Source: Hyalella azteca (lineage: Eukaryota; Arthropoda; Malacostraca; Amphipoda; Hyalellidae). From it: a stretch of DNA of 64,000 bases. The stretch is from NCBI RefSeq assembly GCF_000764305.2, contig NW_025947115.1, forward strand, positions 62,001-126,000, written 5' to 3'. The notes below the pieces were generated by a model. It saw nothing but the letters and a program-made list of their open reading frames with translations, had not been told where the DNA came from and searched no databases. Numbering within the stretch: the stretch's first letter is position 1; each line of letters opens with the position of its first letter. The translations under genes and the position numbers were made by a program. Shown piece after piece: positions 57,001-64,000 of the stretch.

Positions 57001-60000
57001 TAATAACATCATTCCTCAGTAAATTTGATAATAATACCTTTCCTCAGTAAATTTAATATTAAACCATTCCTCAGTAATTTTATAATAACATCACTCCTTA
57101 GTAAATTTTATAATAACACCATTCCTTAGTAAGTTAATAATACTACCATTCCTTAGTAAATTTAGTAATAACACCATTCCTTAGAAAATTCAATAATAAC
57201 ACCGTTCCTTAATAAATTTATTAGTAACATCATGCCTTAGTAAATTTAATAATAACACCATTCCTTACTAAATTTAGTAATAACACCATTCCTCAGTAAA
57301 TTTAATAATAACACCATTCCTTAGTAAATTTAACAATAACACTATGCCTTAGTGAATTTAATACTAACATCATTCCTTACTAAATTTAATTATAACACCA
57401 TTCCTCAGCAAATTTATTTATACCGTATCCTCAATAAGCTCTACTCTATGCGAGTTAATCTTTATTCATGAAGCGCAGCTGAGACTCGCTCTACACTCGC
57501 CACCTCTCCAGGCCGCGGCTCTGGCAAAACAAGCCAAGCGCAAAATACTTAGCAGATAATGACCTTATTAACAGGATAATAGGGCCGCGAAAACAACTCT
57601 TCATTTTAGATTAGAGTGATTAATTTTGTTTTGTCGTTGGTACTTAGTTAACACTGAGTTGTTTTCCAATTAGCTGGAATTACCGCAATGTTAGTTATTT
57701 TTATGCAACGTCATGAAAAGGACGCAAAAAAACGATGTGACAATAGATCTGAACAATAACATAAAGATGGATGGAGTAAATTTAATAATAAATAATAACA
57801 ATAAAACTTTCACCGTAAACAAGACTGTTCCCAAGCAACAAAGATACATTTTAGTAATTAAACGAGAATAATTATTTTTCCCTTTTCATGGTGTTGCTTA
57901 ACACCCCGTCAAATAACGCTAAGTTGCTCAGAAGTGTATCAGAATCACGCGCTGATGAGTTACGCGTGACATTTTGTGCGAGTATTTAAAAACAAAGAAA
58001 ATACAAAGAAAAAATCTCAATATTTTATTCGAAAACGTTTCGTAGCCTAGCTTGTACGTTTGTTTTTTTTTCAGCTTTTAGCTGACTGTAGACGAGATGA
58101 CTGTTCCTTATAAGTATTAAAATCGCTGCTTAAGTCGCAAATTTACCAGGAATTTAAAAGCAAAGAAAATAGCCAAAAATTTCACCTTTTCTTATAAGAG
58201 AAAACGTTTCGGAGTCCAGCTCCATCGTCAGTTCAAAACCTAGAACACAGGTACAAACAATTAGTAACCTAAAATTCACATTCAAACAATTCACCTAAAC
58301 TTGAGGACATTAGAACTAAAATCGAAGATAACAGAAATAAAAATGAAATGACTTGTAGAGAAAGTACTATCTATTTACAATTTGTAGAGGATAGGAACTG
58401 AATGCAGCATTTAAACAGAAACCCAGTTTAAATGCTGCATTCAGTTCCTATCCTCTACAAATTGTAAATAGATAGTACTTTCTCTACAAGTCATCTCATT
58501 TTTATTTCGGTTATCTTCGATTTTAGTTCTAATGTCTTCAAGTTTAGGTGAATTGTTTGAATGTGAAAATATAAAAATATGTTTAAAAATATATAATGGT
58601 TCTAAAATTCGTACGAATTTTAGAATCATTATATATTTTTAAACAGAAACCCAGTTTAAATGCTGCATTCAGTTCCTATCCTCTACAAATTGTAAATAGA
58701 TAGTACTTTCTCTACATGTCATCTCATTTTTATTTCTGTTATCTTCGATTTTAGTTCTAATGTCCTCAAGTTTAGGTGAATTGTTTGAATGTGAATTTTA
58801 GGTTACTAATTGCTTGTACCTGTGTTCTAGGTTTTGAACTGACGATGGAGCTGGACTCCGAAACGTTTTCTCTTATAAGAAATGGTGAAATTTTTGGCTA
58901 TTTTCTTTGCTTTTAAATTCCTGACTGTTCCTTAAATCTGACTGTGGGCGACTGTGACTGTTCCGACACCGATCGTCAATCATTTGCGGTGAACTCTTCG
59001 TCTACGTATGCTGCTGAACATCAGCCTGTTGACCCGTAGTCCTCAAAACCTGCTTAGCGTTCGTGTTGATAACCACTGTGTGCAGCCGTGTCGCCGGTTA
59101 TCGTTCGGCTGCCTAAACATTCGTACGCTGAATAACAAGGTTGATGAGTTTCTTCGAATCTGTCGCTCACGCTTAATAGATGTCGTCTTCCTGTCCGAGA
59201 CCTGGCATGACGCTAACTGGGTTTGCATCGCGCGTCTTCGCTCCGAAAGACAGCAAGTAGTCGAGCGCGCGCGGCCTCGCATGTAACCCGGCACCCTGAC
59301 GACGAATTATGGTGGAGTGGCTACCGTCGCCAGCAGGAGTGTGCATCTTGCCGTTCTTGACATCGGCGCCAGGCCCTATCTTTGAGCTGCTATGTGCTAG
59401 GGTCACCTGTGCCTCGTTTACGGGAGTGGCGGTCACCATCTATTGTCCTCGATCAGTTGCTGTGGCTAACGATTTTTTCATCGAATTGTGCGATGTCTTC
59501 ACCAGACAGACTTGTAACTTTACCGATCATGTCTCTATCACCGGCGATTTGAACATTTGACTGGATCACGTCGAGGACCCATCGGCTCGTCAGCAGAATG
59601 ACCTGCTGTCCACCTTCAGAATGGTTTGTCACGTGACCTTGCCGACGCACGACATGAGCGGACTGCTGGACGTTGTCATCACGAGTGCAGACCTTCAAAG
59701 TCTGCCTGTCGACATCATCGAGATCGCAATATCCGACCATCGACTACTTCAGTGGACGGTGCCATGTGTGCGCCCGGTGCCAGCGTACAAAGCCGTTACC
59801 TGTCATCCGTGGAGCGGTCTCGGCGGCCATGTCTTGCGCTAAAAACTGCAGTCATCCCGACTATGTCGGCCTGACTCATGGTTGGCACCGAGTCAACGAT
59901 CTCGTGCAATTCTACAACACCGAGTTGGCCTGTGCACTCGATGATCTCATTCCTGCACTAACAGTTCGGGTACCCCAACGAGTCTCCGACCCATGGTTCG

Positions 60001-63000
60001 ACGATGAATGTCATCAATGAATGTCGTCGATGAATGTCGTCGATGAATGGTTCGACGATGAATGAAGTGAGGTACGTATCTGGCTGCTCCAGCCGGCTGT
60101 CTACCGAGCGAACAGACGCGGCCCGACGATGAATGTCGTCGATGAATGGTTCGACGATGAATGAAGTGAGGTACGTATTTGGCTGCTTCAGCTGCCTGTC
60201 TACTAAGCGAACAGACGCGGCAATCCTGCTGCTGCTGCTGCTGTGGCCTCCACCTGGCGAGATGCGCGGCGCAATTATGTCGACCTTCTTCGATCTAAAA
60301 GAGAGTCATTTTGGCTCCAGAGGGTCGACGCGCAACGCAGCAACCCTCGAGCGCTGTGGCGTCCGCGGGATATATTCATGGGAAGACGTCATACATACAG
60401 AAGCTTCGAGCGACGTGAGCGTGGAGGAATTGCATGCGGTTTTAGAAAACAAAATTTCTGCTGTGCGAGCGTCGTCAGCCATTTGCGCCTTTGCAACATG
60501 CATAAAAAATCCAGTGCCCGTCTTAAAAAAAAGCATAAGACAGGCACGGCGTGAATGTTTAAAAAAATTCTCGTCTTAAAATGCAAAAAAAAATTGTTTC
60601 CGGATTAAAAAAAATCCCGTCTTAAAATACAAAATTTCAATCAAAGATTATAAAAAAATCCGGTTCCAGGACAAATCTCATTTTAGAATAAAGAAATCAT
60701 TTTAAAATCTAACAAATCCCATTATAATATTTATATTCAGTTCAGGGGCTGTACTATTAAAAGCAGTTAAGTATTCATCAATTGACGAATACCTAAAGCC
60801 ATTCACTGAAAGCTTTCACGCTCAACCCACAAGAACAGACCAAAAATCGGCCGCTACGTCCGCACAGGTCGCTACGTGTACTTAGGCCTTTACGTGTACT
60901 TAGACCGTTACGCGCACCAAAGCCGCTACGTATACTAATCGCTACGTGTAGTCGTGTACTTAGGCCTTTACGAGTACTTAGACCGTTACGCGCACCAAAG
61001 CCGCTACGTGTACATAGGCCGTTCCGTGTACTTAGGTCATTATACTTAGGCCATTACGCGCACCAAAGCCGCTACGTATACTAATCGCTACGTGTACATT
61101 GGCCGTTCCGTGTACTTAGGCCATTACGTGCACCAAAGTCGCTATGTATACTAAGGCCGCTACGTGTACTTAAGCCGATACGTGTACTTAGGCCGCTACG
61201 TGTACGTAGGCCGCTACGCGTACTTAGGCCGCTACGTGTACTTAGACCGCTACGTGAACTTAGGCCGCTACGTGTACATAGGCCGCTACGCGCACTTAGG
61301 CCGCTACGTGTACTTAGGCGCCCACGATCTCTGCCGCGTCTTCGTCGTGGGGGTACCCTGGCCTGCGCGTCGGCCGGTTACCCGGCATTCACGTGGGCCA
61401 GGCCAAACGGCAGAGGCCCCCCCGCCCGGATCGCTACCGGACGGAGGCTCCTTCACTTTTAAACTTAGGCCGCTACGTGTACATTAGCCGCTACGCGTAC
61501 TTAGGCCGCTACGTGTACTTAGGCCGCTACGTGAACTTAGGCCGCTACGTGTACATAGGCCGCTACGCGTACTTAGGCCGCTACGTGTGCTTAAGCCGTT
61601 ACGTGTACTCAACAAGTGATTAAATTCAGCCCCTGGGCTACGGCAAACACCTCCTAGAGCCCAAAGGACTCGTCGGGATCCTGGACACTGCAGATCCTGA
61701 TCTCTTGTGGCTCCTGGTAGCGAGGAGTGGCACGTCAGAACCGTCGGTGTGATCTTCATCGTCATCGTCCCCGTCCTCGTCCTCCTCGCGTATCATGAGT
61801 GGTAACGTCTCATGGTCCTCGTCTATACTAACGCTCGGCCGGCCCTGGCGTCGTGATGGTGACGATGTACGGCCTGATGGTGAGCCTGGTGATGAATACA
61901 ATAATAATTATTGTATTTTGTATTGTATTGAAATTGTATATTGTATGTCGGGCGATGAAAAGGATAATAATTAACAATTTGTAAAATGTCTGGCGATGGA
62001 TAGAATGATAACAATTTGTAAAATGTCTGGCGATGAATAGAATGATAATTAACAATTTGTAAAATGTCCGGCGATGGATAGAATGATAAAAATTTGTAAA
62101 ATGTCTGGCGATGAATAGAATAATAATTAACAATTTGTAAAATATCTGGCGATGAATAGAATGATAATTAACAATTTGTAAAATGTCCGGCGATGAATAG
62201 AATGATAATTAACAATTTGTAAAATGTCTAATCATAGATGAAATGAAGTTAACAAATGAAATTAATACCAAAAACATGATGAACATCACGCAGGTAATGA
62301 TAATCATATATGAACTGAAGATAGGAAATACTACATAGAATCTGTGTATAGTGAGTAATTGATATAGTACAATTTTGATGTATAGATTGATAATACAGTG
62401 CAGTACAGTACAGTATAGATTGATGAAACAATACAGTAGAGATTGATAATACAGTAAAATTTTTATAGTTTACAATGGATAGAATAAAATTTATGATGTA
62501 TGAATTATGGCTGAAGAAGCATTGTGACAAAAATCGATAGTAACACGGAAATAAAATTTAATATCATGAAAGTTGAGTTGGAATCAAAATTTTGAAATAA
62601 ATTAACAATATCATTTTTTGAAAAACAAACGTAAAAATCCCGGCAACAATTTTAGCAATATATTCCAATAATTATAGCACCTGCTACAGCACACATTTTC
62701 ACGGAATTTATTCTGACGAACGTTTTGAATCTTGAATGATACTTTATTCTCGTAATGATACTTTATTCTCATGATAATGCTTTATTCTTATAATAATACT
62801 TTATTCTCATAATGATACTGATTTTCATTACAATACTTTACTCTCATAATAATACTTTATTAGCATAATGATACTTTTTTCTCATAATACTCCAGAAGGA
62901 AACATAGAGCAAAAGACAGCCGACACCTGATCTGCTTCTGAACACTTCTTTCTGCTCCTCAAGTCTCAATTTCCGGTCTCAAATCCTTCGTAAATCCCAG

Positions 63001-63980
63001 GTAACATGGCACGCAAATATATTCCCTAACAGATGACCTTTTCCGGATAAATCTCTGAACCGTCGGAAGATGCAAAAAGATTCACTGACATATATTTCAG
63101 GTAGAAATTTTCGAGACAATATGAACTGTCTCTCAGTAAAATTTGATGATTGCAAGATTTTTTGTTGATTTATACTGATGATTCCAAGATTTTTGTTGAT
63201 TTATTCTTTGACGATTACAGATGATTCCAAGATTTTTTTTATTTATTATATCACGGTTGCTGATGATTCCGAGATTGTTGATTTATTGTCAGGATTTCAA
63301 TCGTTTTTGAAAGGTTTAAAAATATTTTTCGCTTTTATTGCGAAAAAATAATGGTTATGACTTTACATAATAATCATTTAAGATCATTATTGCTATTGTT
63401 TCATCTGCTCATTTGAAAAATGTTTTCAAAATTTTTCCTTGATCAGCTGATAAAATAGAGGTGTTTGATGAACGATTAAAAATTTTTGAAACAACGAAAG
63501 CGTTTTCAGAGATATTAAGCGCAGTTTCTATCAAGTAATTACGAGTTTGAGAGTGAGATTCTGATCGATTAAATATCATTACTACTCGTATATTTTTTAC
63601 AATAAATTTATAAACGTCAATAATTAATCGAATCAAATTAACTTCACGATTCTTATTTTGTATTCAGCAAAATATAAAAACATTATCCTGAGTATAATCA
63701 TGCAGGTCCAGATAGGCCATGAAACTATAAGCAATTTTGAATAAAAAATTGATACATGACCGAAAATAGGAGCTTCGCACCTGTTATGAGAGAAGTTCTC
63801 TCCTCCTCGTCTTGTTCTTCATGATCAACATCAAGAGCCACGCACCTGTTATAAAAGAAGTTCTCTCCTCCTCGTCCTGTTCTTCAGGGCTGGGCAGGCT
63901 GAAGGACAGCGTAGGGACGATGTTGCTGTGCTTCACGGGTGGCCGGCTCGACGAAGGCAGCATGGCGGGAGAAGTCATCG
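50909..63980 (-). CDS. 3' part of a gene for an AKAP-like protein (287 residues seen, upstream exons outside window)
   Basis: Six minus-strand exons with matching phases: 63846-63980, 61651-61885, 55630-55740, 54433-54562, 52065-52196 and 50909-51037 (stop TAG). From the N side the protein has a Ser/Pro-rich start, an acidic low-complexity stretch (EEDEDGDDDDEDHTDG) and an Ala/Gly linker. Two amphipathic helices follow (ATNLVTDAVRQA and VTSFVAEVLDVA), then a C-terminal NPWVHRAVRYVGNIL segment ending in CPCRSPFFKL. Both helices fit the spacing pattern of hydrophobic residues in A-kinase anchoring motifs that bind PKA regulatory subunits. The CPC could be lipidated. I do not recognise the protein by name. 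The AKAP reading is inference from motif alone. The first visible exon has ATG two bases after its acceptor and might hold the start. Confidence 0.7.
51040..52060. other. Intron of the AKAP-like gene
   Basis: No exon or transposon recognised. There is a GC-richer patch at about 51290-51660. The donor on its upstream side (GTGAGT at 52059-52064) has no tandem repeat, unlike others in this gene. Confidence 0.5.
52065..52196 (-). CDS. AKAP-like gene exon with second amphipathic helix
   Basis: Acceptor TATTGCGCAG, donor GTGAGT, 44 codons in phase 0: ARECPDLRAMVTSFVAEVLD then VAKKEAYRKIAEKNN. Hydrophobic positions V..FV..VL..A fit the anchoring-helix spacing. Confidence 0.78.
52815..53275. repeat. 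34-base minisatellite in an intron
   Basis: About 13 units of GGGTAACTAAAGTATCCGG followed by TAACGCGACTGTGAA, with two alternating variants (CTAAAGT and ATAAACT). The array lies between exons 52065-52196 and 54433-54562. Confidence 0.92.
54070..54432. repeat. 14-base minisatellite plus duplicated splice donor
   Basis: About 22 units of AATACAGAGACTTG with GTG/ATG variants (54073-54404). Between the array and the exon lies a second copy of the exon end. On the gene strand GCTCAGATCAGGGTTAAACA is the exon end and GCTCAAATTAGGGTAAAACA the copy 32 bases on, so AQIRVKQ is encoded twice. The array follows directly. Confidence 0.88.
54433..54562 (-). CDS. AKAP-like gene exon with first amphipathic helix
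   Basis: Acceptor ATTTGAGCAG and donor GTAAGT. It encodes NVATAAAVVPSLVVSAQPED then MMSFATNLVTDAVRQAQIRV. The first base completes T with the exon before. The reading through the donor into the 14-base array is open but is repeat-derived. Confidence 0.78.
54930..55075. repeat. 19-base tandem repeat (GAGGCATCTATAGGATTCT)
   Basis: Four good units and then decayed ones (GATATATCTATAGGATTGT and so on), within an intron of the AKAP-like gene. Confidence 0.88.
55595..55629. repeat. Tandem duplication of a splice donor
   Basis: On the gene strand GTAAGTGAAATTGCAGCAAAT is followed by GTAAGTGAAATTGCA. The intron start and its full GTAAGT donor are repeated with a 21-base period. 21 is a multiple of three, but use of the second donor would add KstopN-type codons (TAA) in one frame and must be checked. 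Confidence 0.85.
55630..55740 (-). CDS. AKAP-like gene exon, Ala/Gly linker
   Basis: After TTTTCGGTCAG: ASAAVGGASAATGGQPSEGL then GSTIAEFLSKRSAEEQ, with one base at the start and two at the end shared with neighbouring exons. The donor is GTAAGT. Confidence 0.72.
55745..56060. other. Intron sequence, nothing recognised
   Basis: Contains GGGTCGTCCCACACTCAACG, which is repeated at 56178 as part of the next array. Confidence 0.5.
56070..56395. repeat. 28-base minisatellite (AATATTTATTCGTGTATACG)
   Basis: About ten units in two clusters, separated by a second copy of the flanking single-copy sequence (GGGTGGGTCGTCCCACACTC to AACACGACTGTG). The flank and array were duplicated together once. Confidence 0.92.
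56745..57420. repeat. 30-base minisatellite (ACCATTCCTTAGTAAATTTA)
   Basis: About 22 irregular units ending AATAATAAC, with many point changes and small indels. It is an old array in an intron of the AKAP-like gene. Confidence 0.92.
57425..58146. other. Intron sequence, nothing recognised
   Basis: AT-rich. The segment 57980-58050 (AAACAAAGAAAATACAAAGA, GAAAACGTTTCGTAGCC) resembles a diverged arm of the fold-back repeat that follows. Confidence 0.45.
58147..58923. mobile_element. Long fold-back (inverted-repeat) element
   Basis: The arm 58147-58413 (from CAGGAATTTAAAAGCAAAG to CATTTAAAC) is found inverted at 58650-58923 and, in part, at 58424-58567. The middle contains another palindrome centred near 58610 (AAAATTCGTACGAATTTT and beyond). 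TGACTGTTCCTTA occurs at 58099-58111 and 58922-58934. There is no coding capacity. A three-armed structure could be a real nested insertion or a misassembly. Confidence 0.8.
59060..60030 (+). pseudogene. LINE endonuclease-domain relic (CR1/jockey-like)
   Basis: Apurinic-endonuclease-like motifs in order: FGCLNIRTLNNKVDEFL, VVFLSETWHD, VAVTIYCPRSVAV, VSITGDLNI, LLDVVITS and IAISDHRLL, then the linker DPWFDDEC. They lie in different plus-strand frames with stops, so the copy is dead. It sits antisense in an intron of the AKAP-like gene. Confidence 0.85.
60005..60215. repeat. About 105-base direct duplication inside the LINE relic
   Basis: GATGAATGGTTCGACGATGA followed by ATGAAGTGAGGTACGTAT and GAACAGACGCGGC occurs twice. 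It splits the linker region after WFDDEC. Confidence 0.88.
60216..60580 (+). pseudogene. LINE linker region before reverse transcriptase
   Basis: STWRDARRNYVDLLRSKRES then FWLQRVDAQRSNPRALWR in one frame, and DVSVEELHAVLENKISAVRA in another. These are typical of the segment between endonuclease and reverse transcriptase in CR1-type ORF2. The element ends before the reverse transcriptase and is followed by an A-rich stretch. Confidence 0.8.
60582..60840. other. A-rich spacer
   Basis: Contains several AAAAAAAATCCCGTCTTAAAAT-type degenerate repeats. Nothing else seen. Confidence 0.5.
60845..61320. repeat. 18-base GC-rich minisatellite (GGCCGCTACGTGTACTTA), part 1
   Basis: Twenty or more units with variants GCGTACTTA, GTGCACTTA, GCACCAAAG. 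It is three-periodic, so it reads as RYVYLG repeats on plus and similar repeats on minus, which are not proteins. It lies in the intron just downstream of exon 61651-61885. Confidence 0.92.
61321..61464. other. GC-rich non-repeat insert within the 18-base array
   Basis: 144 bases of strongly GC-rich sequence (GGGGTACCCTGGCCTGCGCG, CAGAGGCCCCCCCGCCCGGA), unlike anything else in the window. It is flanked on both sides by array units. No gene or element is recognised. Confidence 0.7.
61465..61615. repeat. 18-base GC-rich minisatellite, part 2
   Basis: Eight units that end 36 bases from the donor of exon 61651-61885. On the gene strand the array is the first thing in the intron after GTGTTTGCCGTAGCCC. 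Confidence 0.92.
61651..61885 (-). CDS. AKAP-like gene exon, acidic region
   Basis: After ATTCATCACCAG: SPSGRTSSPSRRQGRPSVSI, then DEDHETLPLMIREEDEDGDD and DDEDHTDGSDVPLLATR. 77 codons with two bases left at each end, fitting both neighbours. The donor GTGTTT is weak and was chosen by phase. Confidence 0.7.
61930..62230. repeat. 40-base minisatellite (AACAATTTGTAAAATGTCTG)
   Basis: About seven units with GCGATGAATAGAATGATAAT; some lack part of the AATTA segment. Intronic. Confidence 0.92.
62235..62735. other. Intron sequence, nothing recognised
   Basis: AT-rich, with a small CAGTACAGTACAGTATAG patch at 62398-62416. Confidence 0.5.
62738..62893. repeat. 19-base tandem repeat (TACTTTATTCTCATAATGA)
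   Basis: About eight irregular units in an intron of the AKAP-like gene. Confidence 0.88.
63140..63300. repeat. About 30-45-base tandem repeat (GATGATTCCAAGATTTTTTG)
   Basis: Four to five irregular units with TTGTTGATTTAT, of which the last is altered (GATTCCGAGATTGTTG). Confidence 0.8.
63779..63845. repeat. Duplicated exon end and splice donor
   Basis: The 3' end of exon 63846-63980 (GAACAGGACGAGGAGGAGAG to ATAACAGGTGCGTGGCTC) is repeated about 64 bases further into the intron as GAACAAGACGAGGAGGAGAG to ATAACAGGTGCG. The donor is therefore present twice. Confidence 0.88.
63846..63980 (-). CDS. AKAP-like gene, most upstream exon in the window
   Basis: Acceptor CCGTGCAG, then two bases and MTSPAMLPSSSRPPVKHSNI, VPTLSFSLPSPEEQDEEERT and SFIT. 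The donor is GTGCGT with one base left over. It could contain the start codon directly after a 5' UTR exon, or continue a longer upstream frame. Confidence 0.7.
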
Positions 63981-64000
63981 CTGCACGGAGATCAAATGAA

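Noticed and set aside
61164..61623. Apparent RYVYLG-repeat protein
   Set aside because: 18-base satellite read in frame. It lies in an intron of the opposite-strand gene.

Overview
The window looks like repeat-dense nuclear DNA from an arthropod, most likely a crustacean. The reasons are short phase-consistent exons with GT-AG introns, Tc1/mariner, hAT, CR1-like and Ty3/gypsy elements, a short TTAGG run (the arthropod telomere pentamer), low GC and many minisatellites. I saw nothing bacterial, no CRISPR array and no tRNA or rRNA gene. The species assignment is inference.

The left half (about 2.1-33.4 kb) is a tandem segmental duplication. Units 1 and 2 (starting near 2.1 kb and 18.0 kb, about 15.9 kb apart) each carry a minus-strand, intron-rich gene for a Golgi alpha-1,4-glycosyltransferase of the A4GALT/Gb3-synthase type. 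Copy 2 (18226-24249) can be read from the membrane anchor to the stop codon through eight phase-consistent exons. Copy 1 (2361-8606) lacks most of one catalytic exon at a single-N assembly join and has a dead mariner in an intron. A third unit (from 31.7 kb) keeps only downstream flank. Non-coding blocks shared by the units follow each gene. Several transposons sit in one unit while the other keeps the empty site, which dates those insertions after the duplication.

From 33.4 to 35.7 kb lies a broken Ty3/gypsy element carrying a sequencing-adapter artefact. From 35.7 to 50.9 kb I see AT-rich DNA with small DNA transposons and no convincing gene. From 50.9 to 64 kb lies the 3' part of a second minus-strand gene. 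Six exons in matching phase give 287 residues, including two amphipathic helices that each fit the PKA regulatory-subunit anchoring (AKAP) pattern, and its upstream exons lie beyond the window. One intron holds an antisense LINE relic and others hold large minisatellites.

The most unusual signal is that tandem repeats in both genes repeatedly begin exactly at, or just inside, 5' splice sites. This is seen at the membrane-anchor, METS-motif, DXD-motif and HHP-motif exons of the glycosyltransferase and at three exons of the AKAP-like gene. Some repeat units copy the exon end together with the donor. Separately, two Nextera mate-pair junction adapters (8385-8422 and 34290-34326) and three N gaps show that parts of this contig are assembly chimeras.
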